A stretch of 49,987 nucleotides of DNA from a virus. The position numbers and the translations under genes were made by a program. Position 1 is the stretch's first letter. Every line of letters begins with the position of its first letter. The DNA lies in IMG/VR virus record IMGVR_UViG_3300005253_000289, positions 1 through 49,987 of that record, one strand, 5' to 3'. The notes under the pieces are model-generated. The model worked only from the letters and a program-made list of their open reading frames with translations. It was not told the DNA's origin and did no database searches. This document shows, piece by piece, positions 1 through 8,317 of the stretch.

Positions 1-338
1 CAAGTGGTGGCTGGCAACCAGGTGGATTACCTTCAACTACTGGTGCTGGTGCTGCCACTTATGGTGTCGGTGGTGGTATGGGAACAGGAAATTTAATATC
101 AGACGCAGAATGGGCAGATATACAAACTAAAGCTGGTACAATGTCTGGACCTACACGTAACATACCAGCGATAACAGATCCTACTAAGATGGATGAATTT
201 CAAAAAACTTATACACCGCAAACTGGTGATGTTTCAGCAGTTCCTGCTGGTGGTGGTGGTTTCGCAGCATGGCTTAAAGCACAGGGCAAAGGTGCGACTG
301 CATCTACTATAATGCAATGGGAACGACAAAATGCCTAA
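1..338 (+). CDS. Glycine-rich virion-associated protein, 5' end cut off
   Basis: The reading frame is open from the first complete codon at position 3, so the gene probably starts before the window; an internal ATG lies at 78. The visible part is rich in Gly, Ala and Thr, with runs of glycine near its middle and end. Its stop overlaps the start of the tail-fibre-like gene by 8 bases, so the two are translationally coupled. Composition and position suggest a structural or fibre-associated protein. The family is not recognised. Confidence 0.6.
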   Translation, partial: SGGWQPGGLPSTTGAGAATYGVGGGMGTGNLISDAEWADIQTKAGTMSGPTRNIPAITDPTKMDEFQKTYTPQTGDVSAVPAGGGGFAAWLKAQGKGATASTIMQWERQNA

Positions 339-1854
339 ACTAATACCACATATTCCAGATGGTGACTGGGTAGCTCTAAGACGAGGATTGAATAAACTTG
401 CCTCAGTAAAACTTGGACCCGGTGCGTCACCAACTTATGCTGAATTAACCCTTAATGGTTTAACTGCATCTACACTCATCGGTGCTAATGCAAGTAAGTT
501 ATTAGAGTCAGTGACAATCGGTACAAGTCTTGATTATACCAGACCGACACTTAATACAATTCAAGATATACGAACAACAGCAAGTCCAACGTGGTTGGGA
601 TTGACACTTTCTGATCTTACTCAAGGTTCAGTTGTGTTTGCTGGTGCAAGTGGTGTAATTTCACAGGATAATTCTAATTTCTTTTGGGATAACACCAATA
701 AGAGGTTGGAGATTGGAACTGGAAATCGAGTAATGTTGGCTCCACTTGGTATAACTGGTGATGCAACAACCATTGAGGATAGACATGAAGGTATATGGAT
801 ACGTGCAAAAACTGCGAGTTATATTGTTCAAATAAATGTAAGAGGAAGTAGGTTGGAAATAGGTGGTGGGGTTGCTTTAGATACAGACCCTGCTATGTCT
901 GTTGATTATCTAACAGGCAACTTAACTGTAGCAGGTGACATTGAACTGGGACATGATTCAGACACGACAATAACCAGGGCATCCGCTGGTGATTTGAATA
1001 TTGAAAGTAATATTATTTATCGGGCAGGTGGAACAGATGTGCCGATAGCAGATGGCGGTACTGGACAAGGAACAGCACAGGCGGCTATTGATGCCTTATC
1101 TGCTGTATCTGGTGCTACTAATGAGCACGTGTTGACAAAGGATACTGCGACAGGTAATGCTATATTCAAAGCTGCTGCTGGTGGTGCTGATGAAAAAGTC
1201 AAAATAGACGCTGCTGCTACAGCCGGATATATAGGTGCGGCAAATAGTGATGGAGTGTTGAGAACAGGCACTTCATTAAGTTATGCTGATGGTGGTAACT
1301 TCGTAACACTAAACACTGTTCAAGATATACAAACATCGGCTACTCCGACATTCGCTGGACTTATAGTAGCTGATGGCGGAACAATCGGCCAAGCAGCGGG
1401 GCCGCTTCTTACATTCGATGATACCAATGATTTTCTTGAAATCACGGGATGTAAGGTTGGTTTGGGTATATCAGTTCCTTTAGCTTCTATGCATATAGTG
1501 GGTACGGCTGCAACGGGTGCGGCTGCTCCAGGGGTAGAGGCTGTCCTTATTGTTGATAGTACTGATACTACATATATAAATCTTCGTGTTGGTACAGGGG
1601 ATAATACGGAAGGTGGTATCCAATTTTCTGATGACTTTAATGGGCGAGGGAATCTATCTTATATACATAAAGCAGGGGGTGTAGATGTTGATTTCTTTCA
1701 ATTCACTGTTTTGGGTGCTGCTCGGATGAAACTCTATGCTGATGGGTCTTTTCTTTACAATCTTAAATCCGGAGCAAATCAAGGAGCAGCAGGAGCAGGT
1801 ACGGATGAACTATGGGTTGATACGGCAGACCAATCTATAAAATTAGGAACATAA
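331..1854 (+). CDS. Tail fibre / receptor-binding-like virion protein
   Basis: A 507-residue protein low in Cys and rich in Gly, Thr and Ala, typical of beta-rich phage fibres. A module of the form LNT-[IV]-QDI followed by SPTW or TPTF and GL occurs near residue 74 and again near residue 327, each ahead of a DNTN-type segment, so the protein contains an internal repeat. The C-terminal region has the low-complexity GAAGAG stretch and an ELWVDTADQSIKLGT ending common in tail appendage proteins. It overlaps the preceding gene by 8 bases. The likely role is host recognition at the virion surface; the receptor is unknown. Confidence 0.65.
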   Translation: MPKLIPHIPDGDWVALRRGLNKLASVKLGPGASPTYAELTLNGLTASTLIGANASKLLESVTIGTSLDYTRPTLNTIQDIRTTASPTWLGLTLSDLTQGSVVFAGASGVISQDNSNFFWDNTNKRLEIGTGNRVMLAPLGITGDATTIEDRHEGIWIRAKTASYIVQINVRGSRLEIGGGVALDTDPAMSVDYLTGNLTVAGDIELGHDSDTTITRASAGDLNIESNIIYRAGGTDVPIADGGTGQGTAQAAIDALSAVSGATNEHVLTKDTATGNAIFKAAAGGADEKVKIDAAATAGYIGAANSDGVLRTGTSLSYADGGNFVTLNTVQDIQTSATPTFAGLIVADGGTIGQAAGPLLTFDDTNDFLEITGCKVGLGISVPLASMHIVGTAATGAAAPGVEAVLIVDSTDTTYINLRVGTGDNTEGGIQFSDDFNGRGNLSYIHKAGGVDVDFFQFTVLGAARMKLYADGSFLYNLKSGANQGAAGAGTDELWVDTADQSIKLGT

Positions 1855-1900
1855 TTGAAGTTGTGTAAATTTAACAGATAGTATAGGTGTAGGAGACAAA

Positions 1901-1942
1901 ATGCCAAGAATATATGAACTACCAATAGGAAGGGCGGTGTAA
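1901..1942 (+). CDS. 13-codon leader, likely 5' part of a frameshifted gene
   Basis: An ATG at 1901 has a good SD (AGGAGA at 1891-1896) and encodes MPRIYELPIGRAV before TAA at 1940-1942. The downstream long frame has no ATG, GTG or TTG before 2049 but is open back to 1929 and codes for plausible protein from 1941. The sequence GGA AGG GCG GTG TAA T places an SD-like GGAAGG three bases before the last sense codon, the layout of the bacterial prfB +1 frameshift site. A +1 shift here would give a 300-residue product. A sequencing error or true mutation is the alternative. Confidence 0.5.
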   Translation: MPRIYELPIGRAV

Positions 1943-2804
1943 TATCGGAATTAAAATAAAACATGGCGAACCTGCTACCTTATTAACGGCTGCTCAAATA
2001 TCTGGTGAAGTTCGTGCTGCACAACAAAAGGCAGAACTTGACGCCAAGTTGAAAGCAGCACAAATGGAGATAGACTACCGCACTAATCTAAAGCAACAGG
2101 ATATGGCTTTAGATTTAGAGATGCAACAGCGAGCAAGAATGTGGGAAGTGGATAAAATGGAACTCCGCTCCCAGATAGACTTTCAGCGTGAGGAGCAGTT
2201 ACGTCAACGCAAATTAGATAGTTACGATAATGTAGATACACAATTAGACAAGGAAGTTCAGTCGGGTCGAATGACAGAGAAAGATGCTGAACCCTATCGA
2301 CTCAAGAATGATTTGGCCAGACAAGGTATGAATATTTCTGTTAGTGAAATTACACGACAACAGAAAGGGGATGAACAATTTGGTATACCCCCATATTGGG
2401 AGGAGTATTTTGGTGAAGATTATGAGGGTACAACAGAGCGGCAGTTTGCAGAAGCCAAAAGGCGGGATGTTATAGAGGGTAGAACAGGTACTATTCCTAT
2501 CCACTTAGACCCAAATTGGTTACGTGCTAATAGAAGTATAGCTATGCAGGTCTTGGAATCACGTGGAATACTACTTGAGGAAGATGAGATTGATACTTGG
2601 ATTGAATCTGCGAGTAGAGGGGAAACAGAACTTCCTTTGGGCGATAAACAGTTGGATATAGGGGTTCGAGTACAACCAGAAAATCAACTGTCAGGGACAG
2701 AAGAGACAACAGGATTACCTGAGCCTTCTACATTAGCAGAAGCTAACGCCCTACCAAAAGGTACTCGTTTCAAAGCCCCAGATGGTACTATAAGGATTAG
2801 ATAA
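1941..2804 (+). CDS. Coiled-coil virion protein (main part, reached by +1 shift)
   Basis: The frame is open from 1929 to 2804; the first conventional start is TTG at 2049. Upstream of it the translation (NIGIKIKHGEPATLL...) still looks like coding sequence, supporting entry by frameshift from the 1901 ATG. The N-terminal third is a highly charged Gln/Glu/Lys/Arg helix (AELDAKLKAAQMEIDY and onward) that should form a coiled coil. The C-terminal part is acidic and Pro-rich, ending APDGTIRIR. It sits one base before the 1147-residue virion protein, so it is probably another virion or ejection component. No family is recognised. Confidence 0.6.
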   Translation, partial: NIGIKIKHGEPATLLTAAQISGEVRAAQQKAELDAKLKAAQMEIDYRTNLKQQDMALDLEMQQRARMWEVDKMELRSQIDFQREEQLRQRKLDSYDNVDTQLDKEVQSGRMTEKDAEPYRLKNDLARQGMNISVSEITRQQKGDEQFGIPPYWEEYFGEDYEGTTERQFAEAKRRDVIEGRTGTIPIHLDPNWLRANRSIAMQVLESRGILLEEDEIDTWIESASRGETELPLGDKQLDIGVRVQPENQLSGTEETTGLPEPSTLAEANALPKGTRFKAPDGTIRIR

Positions 2805-2805
2805 T

Positions 2806-5800
2806 ATGGCTAATTGGTGGAAGCAATATAGAATATCATCAGAATCAAATGCCACAGAGGGCGATAAATGGTGGGAGGGTAGCCCGTTGGTATCATCGGA
2901 GGGAGAACGTCCACTACAGCGACCGTCAGGGGCAGGAATAGGTAGATGGGGAGAAATGCCTACGGAGGGTATAGGCGGTGGTTTGGGTTTACGGGGGCTA
3001 AAGCAGGCTATTAATATAGTACCTAATATAGCTAAGAAGATTGTTAGTCCCGAAGGTATACCCAACAGGTTTGTTATTAAAGGATTATCTCGTATATACA
3101 GTAGGGTGTTAGGTTTAGATATGTCGCCAAAAGAGTTGGAGGCCGACTTAATAAAGAAGTGGAAGAAGGTTCAAGGTAAAGTACCTGCACTTATGATTGA
3201 CCCGCCAGAGGGTTTGGGTGAAAAGATAGTCGATATAGGTGCAAATATAGGGCAGTTTGTTACTGAACTTGCTGTACTTAAAAAGATTGCACCTGTTGGT
3301 ACTTCTGAATCAGTAGTCTGGGAGATGCAGAATCTTATGTCCGGTGGTACACCTGGAACTGGTGCATTGATGTATGGTGCTTTTACCGCTCCTGGTAAGG
3401 TAATAAAAGGTGTTACGTTGCCAGCAAAGGCTGGTAGGTTAGCTGCTGAATCTGCTGCGTTAGCAAGTGTATCTGCGTTAGAACAGAAGATAGATACTGG
3501 TGAGATAGATTATACTCAGGTGGGTATTGCTGCTGCGTTACCAGTTGCCCTGAGAACACCAAAAGTTATTAAAGGGCTTATAAGAAAACGTAGTCCAAAG
3601 ATTGTTAAGGCTATAGCCACAACAAGGGTGAGAAAGTATACACCAGAAGAGGCCAAACATTATAAGGTTTTGTCAGAAGGTATAAAGGATGATAGAATTG
3701 TAAATTTGTTATTAACTAAATATCCAAAACTATTTGATATTCCAGCGGAAATTAAATTTAGTAGTTCTCGACCTTCGAGTGGTTGGTTTAATGCTGAAAC
3801 TAATATAGTATATGTTAATCCTAACTATGCAACCAACCCTACCAAAGCCGCTAAAATACTTATTCACGAAATAATACATGCCCATCAATTAAAAAGGGGT
3901 AAGTGGGGAGAAATATGGAATTTAGTAAAAATCCAATATAATTTACACGGGAAGTCAAGTAAACAAATTAATGATTTTCTGCGGAAACTTTCCAAAGAAG
4001 AGTATATGAAATTACCTACAGAGGAAATGGCCTATCGTGCAGAGGCATTAATCTTTCAGAAAATAAAAAGTCTTAAACCTGTAACTATAGAAACTTCTAA
4101 TAAAGCAATCATCGCCTGGTCTGATAAAGCCAAGTTGCTAAATGTAACTGTGCGTAAGGTAGCAGTACATAAGCTCCATCAACGACAAGCAGGTATAGCC
4201 AAAGAATCTTATAAACGATTAAGAGCAGAAGGTGTACCACGATTAACGGCGGGAGTAAGGGCAATTAAAGCAGGCAAGGGACTAAAGGCCAAGAACCCTG
4301 AAATAGAACCCTTGAAACTATCTGAGGCACAAAGAGACGTATATGGCAGAAAAATAGATGAAGTTTATGGGGCAGGGTTAGAGATGCAACACGGGGGTGC
4401 AGCAAATGCTATCTTGAAAATGACAGAAGGTAAAATACCTACTAATTATGAGTTTGGATTACTTGAGCCTATATTCGGTAGAGATGCTACAAAGAAATTA
4501 TTTGGTGAGTTAATTAAGAAACGGCAATTTAGCAGTTGGGAATTACCGGCATTAGTCATACAGGCTTTCAAATCTAAGTTTGGGTTAGATATTCAGATGT
4601 TTAGACAGGGAAGGAGTTTGGCTGCTAGGCATCCCATTCTTTACTTACAATCATCTTGGGTAAATGCAAGGGCAATGGTTCAGAATAAATATGCAGAACG
4701 AATGTATACACAAGTTAGGAATAGTGAAGGCTACGCTCATTCTGAGAAGATTGGGTATAATTATGTAGGCGAAGCTGGTTATTCTTCTAAGCGATTGGAA
4801 TACTATAGTTTGGGACTTACAGAAAGATTAATTACCATTAAATTCAAGTCCCCCAAACTTGATAAAACCATAGGTAAAAGTTTAAGGGGTTGGGGTAGAT
4901 TACTTGCTGCTGGTGAGCGTGGTGCAGTAGCCGGTATCAATAATATGCAAAAGGGTTTATATGATAACTCTATGAAGCAAGTACGCAACCTTAATCTTAC
5001 CCCAGCCCAACAAAAACTATGGTTAAAAAATAGGGCTAAAACACATAATACTTTTATGAAGATTCTTAGAGTCCCAGCAGATACATATAAAGACCAATAT
5101 AAAGGACTTCGCCGATTAAAGCAAGCAGCTAATTATATTTTATTCTCCCCATCTATGACAGTGGGTAGGCCATTATCTATAAAAGCAATGATATTTAACA
5201 AAGGGAGTAGAAAGTATGCAGCGGGGGTCATTGCTTCCAATATAGCCAGTATATTTGCACTTACGGCCATACCAGCCATAATCGGGCATCAGATGAGATT
5301 ACAAAATCCAGAGGAAGAGCCTGATGTAAATGGTGAACTTAATGTATTAGACGGTAATTGGGGTAAGATAAGATATGGAGATACTGTATTTGACCCTGGT
5401 GGTGGAGATGCCCCATTTTATAGAACGATTGCCCGTATAGGTGTTTCAACTTATATGTATGGTAGAGAAAAAGTTACTGGTGAAGTAGTTACAGAATTTG
5501 CTGGTAAGCGAATACCGTCTGCTGGTGAAACAGCGAAACAGTACTTTACAACACGTGAGACGGCTGCGTTAGGGTATTCTAATACTATGCTTACTGGTAA
5601 AAATTGGTTAGGTGAACCTATCCCCAGACTTGAGGCAACGATTCGTGCATTAAGCCCAGAAATTCTTGAGGCCACCATTGAAACTGGTATGGCTGATGGT
5701 TTGTGGGAGAGTTTGGCTACTATGGTAATGACTACTACATCTGTAGGTGTATCCACATATCCTGTTCACGCAACGGCTACTCGTTCTAAGTTTAGAGATA

Positions 5801-6249
5801 TTGTATCACAAACAAAGCACAGTAAGGATTGGGATGAGTTATCTATATCTGAACAGAATAGATTGCGGTCTGACCATAAAACACAGTTTGCTGTTTTGTC
5901 TGAAAGAGTAAGGAAGGAGAAAGTAGGTAAACCATCTTATCGTGAAAAGAGTGAGGAAGAAGAGCTAAGGGCTGAGAAGCGAATCAAGGATACTATATCT
6001 GAGTTAAACCGTCAGTATGTAGATGATATAAGTTTAAGGGTAAGTAGGTGGCCTAAGAATTGGTATCTTAATGATAGGCGGTATAACAGGTATCAGGAAT
6101 TGGTTGCGGAGGATATTGATAAGAGGTTGTCTAAAATAGATTTTACTGGTGTAGAGGATAAGAGACGGGTTGCACGGGTACAGTTGATTGTTAAATTAGC
6201 AAAGAATAAAGCATTGGGAATACTAAGGAGGGAGACACGTGGACGTTAA
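2806..6249 (+). CDS. Large virion protein with embedded HEXXH metallopeptidase-like domain
   Basis: An 1147-residue protein, the largest in the window. A zinc-metallopeptidase-like signature HEIIH lies at residues 354-358, with Glu406/Glu407 about 50 residues on as possible third ligands. A hydrophobic Ala/Ile-rich segment lies near residues 805-830, and the C-terminal 150 residues are highly charged and helical. Large multi-domain proteins at the end of podovirus late operons are commonly internal virion (DNA ejection) proteins, which would suit a membrane-active segment and a peptidase domain. This role is inferred from size, position and motifs; the rest of the protein was not recognised. 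Confidence 0.6.
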   Translation: MANWWKQYRISSESNATEGDKWWEGSPLVSSEGERPLQRPSGAGIGRWGEMPTEGIGGGLGLRGLKQAINIVPNIAKKIVSPEGIPNRFVIKGLSRIYSRVLGLDMSPKELEADLIKKWKKVQGKVPALMIDPPEGLGEKIVDIGANIGQFVTELAVLKKIAPVGTSESVVWEMQNLMSGGTPGTGALMYGAFTAPGKVIKGVTLPAKAGRLAAESAALASVSALEQKIDTGEIDYTQVGIAAALPVALRTPKVIKGLIRKRSPKIVKAIATTRVRKYTPEEAKHYKVLSEGIKDDRIVNLLLTKYPKLFDIPAEIKFSSSRPSSGWFNAETNIVYVNPNYATNPTKAAKILIHEIIHAHQLKRGKWGEIWNLVKIQYNLHGKSSKQINDFLRKLSKEEYMKLPTEEMAYRAEALIFQKIKSLKPVTIETSNKAIIAWSDKAKLLNVTVRKVAVHKLHQRQAGIAKESYKRLRAEGVPRLTAGVRAIKAGKGLKAKNPEIEPLKLSEAQRDVYGRKIDEVYGAGLEMQHGGAANAILKMTEGKIPTNYEFGLLEPIFGRDATKKLFGELIKKRQFSSWELPALVIQAFKSKFGLDIQMFRQGRSLAARHPILYLQSSWVNARAMVQNKYAERMYTQVRNSEGYAHSEKIGYNYVGEAGYSSKRLEYYSLGLTERLITIKFKSPKLDKTIGKSLRGWGRLLAAGERGAVAGINNMQKGLYDNSMKQVRNLNLTPAQQKLWLKNRAKTHNTFMKILRVPADTYKDQYKGLRRLKQAANYILFSPSMTVGRPLSIKAMIFNKGSRKYAAGVIASNIASIFALTAIPAIIGHQMRLQNPEEEPDVNGELNVLDGNWGKIRYGDTVFDPGGGDAPFYRTIARIGVSTYMYGREKVTGEVVTEFAGKRIPSAGETAKQYFTTRETAALGYSNTMLTGKNWLGEPIPRLEATIRALSPEILEATIETGMADGLWESLATMVMTTTSVGVSTYPVHATATRSKFRDIVSQTKHSKDWDELSISEQNRLRSDHKTQFAVLSERVRKEKVGKPSYREKSEEEELRAEKRIKDTISELNRQYVDDISLRVSRWPKNWYLNDRRYNRYQELVAEDIDKRLSKIDFTGVEDKRRVARVQLIVKLAKNKALGILRRETRGR

Positions 6250-6412
6250 AGAACAAGATGAATTACTTATACGCCTTGATGAGAGAGTTGAACGAATAGA
6301 TAAGTGGTGTAATAATCACGATGTCCACCATTTTAGATATACTATATTAGCCTGTGGTATTGCTTTAAGTGCCATCATAACTCTTGCTATCGCCTTAATT
6401 AAAGTCATTTAA
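6239..6412 (+). CDS. Small membrane protein, holin-like (XhlA-type layout)
   Basis: A GTG at 6239 has a strong SD (AAGGAGGGA at 6224-6232) and lies inside the end of the preceding gene. The 57-residue product has a charged N-terminal helix (ELLIRLDERVERIDKW) followed by one C-terminal membrane helix (residues about 36-54). This helix-then-TM order is the layout of XhlA-like and related small holins. It is the last plus-strand gene before the strand switch and overlaps the convergent gene by 4 bases. A holin role is inference. Confidence 0.6.
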   Translation: MDVKEQDELLIRLDERVERIDKWCNNHDVHHFRYTILACGIALSAIITLAIALIKVI

Positions 6413-6531
6413 CTTAACATAAGGTATGCAAAACTCACAAAGTATAATAACCAAAAGAATAGAATAACATATACGACTAAAGGTGTAGTTTCATCAGTAC
6501 TGTCCCAGTTTATTTTTCTTTTCTTTTTCAT
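6409..6531 (-). CDS. 40-residue single-TM protein
   Basis: The ORF starts with a basic cluster (MKKKRK), then a polar stretch, then a strongly hydrophobic segment (LVVYVILFFWLLYFVSFAYL) reaching the C-terminus. AAGGG lies about 7 bases before the ATG. It is the last gene of the long minus-strand region and overlaps the convergent holin-like gene by 4 bases, leaving no room for a separate terminator. It is probably a lysis-related or host-membrane peptide; function unknown. Confidence 0.5.
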   Translation of the reverse strand: MKKKRKINWDSTDETTPLVVYVILFFWLLYFVSFAYLMLS

Positions 6532-6543
6532 TCTAAACCCTTT

Positions 6544-6894
6544 CTAAAAATATACTATAAACGTAGGTTTCTTTGCTTTCTTGGCCTTATTAATAGTATC
6601 TTGAGTACCTTTAGACCTGCCATCCCAGAAAGCCAACACCATATCACAGTTGTCAACTATCGTTTGGTTGCGGATGAATCCTGCTGGCTTACCATATTTG
6701 TCCCACTCTGGTGGATACACAGTACATCTCAAATTCCAATTTTCAGCAAAATCTGCACCAAAAGAATCAGCACCTTTTGCCCCACCAGAAACTATTTCAA
6801 GTTTATCCTTACAAATCGAAAAATGTTGCCAAATTGTTTCTCCTAATAATCCATAATCGTTAAATGTTCTGCTACCTACTATTGCAAGTTTCAT
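6544..6894 (-). CDS. SLOG-fold (YspA/DUF2493-like) protein
   Basis: The start is placed at the ATG at 6894 (MKLAIVGSRTFND), not the upstream in-frame ATG, because the 116-residue product then matches the DUF2493 / YspA-related SLOG family. Family marks are the N-terminal VGSR-F, the central GGAKGAD nucleotide-binding loop, PEWDKYGKPAGFIRN, and the DMVLAFWDG segment. SLOG proteins bind nucleotide-like ligands; this subfamily is widespread in phages without a proven reaction. It overlaps the upstream DUF4326-like gene by 4 bases. Confidence 0.85.
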   Translation of the reverse strand: MKLAIVGSRTFNDYGLLGETIWQHFSICKDKLEIVSGGAKGADSFGADFAENWNLRCTVYPPEWDKYGKPAGFIRNQTIVDNCDMVLAFWDGRSKGTQDTINKAKKAKKPTFIVYF

Positions 6895-7211
6895 TCTAAA
6901 CCCTCCAAGTATTCTATAATAACATCCCCGTGACACGGTAGTGGTGTACACCAGCATCCAAGAGTTTTACCCATAAGTTCCCGTACTCTTTTCTTAAAGT
7001 CTGGGTCAGTACGTATTCTTATTCTAAAGTCTTGTCTATATAATTCAATAACTTCTTCTCGATTACCGTGCTTACCTATTATAAAATGATTACCAAAGAT
7101 ACTCCTCCTATCAATAGGGGTAATCTTAGATTTATCTAAATTATATGTTCTGTAATTTATTAATTTAGTCTGCGAAGCAGACGCTTGTTTCTCTGAAACA
7201 TTGGTTTTCAT
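6891..7211 (-). CDS. DUF4326-like protein
   Basis: A 106-residue protein. The C-terminal half has the DUF4326 pattern: IDRRSIFGNHF, an FRIRI/R-rich stretch, then LGCWCTPLPCHGD with clustered Cys and His that may bind metal. Members are common in phages and have no established activity. It overlaps both neighbours by 4 bases (ATGA), so it is cotranslated with the SLOG-fold gene. The pairing suggests related roles around nucleotide-like ligands, but this is inference. Confidence 0.8.
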   Translation of the reverse strand: MKTNVSEKQASASQTKLINYRTYNLDKSKITPIDRRSIFGNHFIIGKHGNREEVIELYRQDFRIRIRTDPDFKKRVRELMGKTLGCWCTPLPCHGDVIIEYLEGLE

Positions 7212-7549
7212 CTTCCCTCCCCAGCTTTCAACGCTTTGATTAGTTTTAGTAGTGGCTCATCGCAACTAACAATTCCCCAATCTTCAATGTCACTGATTAT
7301 TTTATTCAATCGTTTATTCTCTTCTCCTTCATCCTCCCAATGACCTCTAAACAACTCAACCTCAGTATTCAAACTACAACAATCCCCTGCGTGGAGTTTC
7401 ATTGTTGCTATAACTGTATCCAAACAATCACATAGTTTTTTAATTTCATATAAATCCTTTTCATTTTCATTTATCTTATATCCTGGGCATTGAAGAACAG
7501 CAGCAATTATATTTCGTACTTTTTTAGTTGGGTTTTCTGGTAGTTTCAT
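7208..7549 (-). CDS. Hypothetical protein, helical
   Basis: A 113-residue, mostly helical, charged protein with four Cys in the first two thirds. The ATG at 7549 abuts the stop of the 58-residue gene upstream. No recognised domain; the mix of charged and Leu/Ile residues suggests a small soluble protein. Confidence 0.6.
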   Translation of the reverse strand: MKLPENPTKKVRNIIAAVLQCPGYKINENEKDLYEIKKLCDCLDTVIATMKLHAGDCCSLNTEVELFRGHWEDEGEENKRLNKIISDIEDWGIVSCDEPLLKLIKALKAGEGR

Positions 7550-7726
7550 TTATTTATTCCCCAAAACTTGTTTAATTTTTTTCTGTAAATTTTTATTTTC
7601 TATTACCCACTCACCTCCCCACTCATAAGATACCTCATCATAAAGCTCACCAAGTAATTCCTCAAGTTCTTTGTTCTCAGCTTTAAGTTTAACAATCTTA
7701 TCTGTATGTACATCAAATAAACACAT
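7550..7726 (-). CDS. 58-residue coiled-coil-like protein
   Basis: The ATG at 7726 follows a strong SD (AAGGGGGG) and overlaps the stop of the upstream small gene as TAATG. The sequence has a Lys/Glu/Leu heptad-like stretch (KIVKLKAENKELEELLGEL) suggesting a short coiled coil. Function unknown. Confidence 0.55.
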   Translation of the reverse strand: MCLFDVHTDKIVKLKAENKELEELLGELYDEVSYEWGGEWVIENKNLQKKIKQVLGNK

Positions 7727-7839
7727 TATATACCCCCCTTTTTACCCCATCCGTTTACTATATTTTTAGTTAATAGGAATACCCTGTACACAACCCAGAT
7801 TGTGAGGATTAGTACCAGAAAGCTTTTAAGGGTTTCCAC
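7726..7839 (-). CDS. 37-residue single-TM protein, GTG start
   Basis: A GTG at 7839 lies inside the end of the preceding gene, with AAGGAG about 7 bases upstream. Residues 6-22 form a membrane helix (SFLVLILTIWVVYRVFL), followed by a basic Gly/Lys tail. It is coupled to the next gene through TAATG. One of about ten tiny membrane proteins in this phage; role unknown. Confidence 0.5.
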   Translation of the reverse strand: METLKSFLVLILTIWVVYRVFLLTKNIVNGWGKKGGI

Positions 7840-7999
7840 TTGTTAGCTCCTTCCAGTAAAACAAAGGGTACTTCCTTCTATCTTCTCTTAACTCTTCCTC
7901 TGCTTGCATCTGTGCTTCAATTATACGGTCTTGTCTATCACACTCTTGTTGGTGTTCCTCCCACATTTGTCGTATAAGCACAGAAGAAAAAGTAGGCAT
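7826..7999 (-). CDS. Small charged protein ending in PLFYWKE motif
   Basis: ATG at 7999 is preferred because a GGGGGG run lies just upstream; a GTG at 8020 is in frame but has no SD. The 57-residue product is Glu/Gln/Arg-rich and helical, and ends YPLFYWKELTSGNP. The PLFYWKE string recurs at the end of the next upstream gene with different codons at nearly every position. A one-base shift in the G run would join this frame to the SD-bearing ATG at 8066, giving a longer protein. Confidence 0.5.
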   Translation of the reverse strand: MPTFSSVLIRQMWEEHQQECDRQDRIIEAQMQAEEELREDRRKYPLFYWKELTSGNP

Positions 8000-8066
8000 A
8001 GAATACCCCCCAACTTCCACTTGTAGGGTCTGAATCTGTATAAATATAATTATCAGAATCAGGCAT
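7938..8066 (-). CDS. 42-residue overlapping ORF or 5' end of a frameshifted gene
   Basis: An ATG at 8066 has a good SD (AAGAAGGTG) and overlaps the upstream stop as TAATG, the usual join in this region. The frame overlaps the gene ending at 7826 in another register. It may be a real 42-residue protein with a hydrophobic middle. Alternatively its first 20 codons belong to the downstream gene, split by one extra base in a run of six G. Confidence 0.3.
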   Translation of the reverse strand: MPDSDNYIYTDSDPTSGSWGVFYAYFFFCAYTTNVGGTPTRV

Positions 8067-8317
8067 TATACACCTTCTTTCCAATAGAACAACGGGTTGT
8101 TTACTTTATCCATTGCTGTTTTATAATCGGAGTGTTTCAGACATCGTTTGCAAATAACTTTCTTGGGGTTAAATATACCAAGAGAATAGTAACTACTCAC
8201 ACGTCTTTTAATAATATTTTTATCAACAGGTATAACACTCACACCCCAATCACATACAGCCCTACAGACACAATTACTCATTATTATTAAATGTATTGGT
8301 TTATTTAGCTTCGCCAT
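8066..8317 (-). CDS. Small Cys-containing protein ending in PLFYWKE motif
   Basis: Start at ATG 8317 with GGAG about 7 bases upstream, overlapping the end of the polymerase gene. The 83-residue product has CVCRAVC near the start and CKRC in the middle, a possible zinc site, and ends NPLFYWKEGV. The shared C-terminal heptapeptide with the next gene is the main reason to regard both as real. Function unknown. Confidence 0.55.
   Translation of the reverse strand: MAKLNKPIHLIIMSNCVCRAVCDWGVSVIPVDKNIIKRRVSSYYSLGIFNPKKVICKRCLKHSDYKTAMDKVNNPLFYWKEGV

Noticed and set aside
6409-6540. Bidirectional terminator between convergent genes
   Set aside because: The genes overlap by 4 bases and no stem-loop with a T-run was found in the vicinity.
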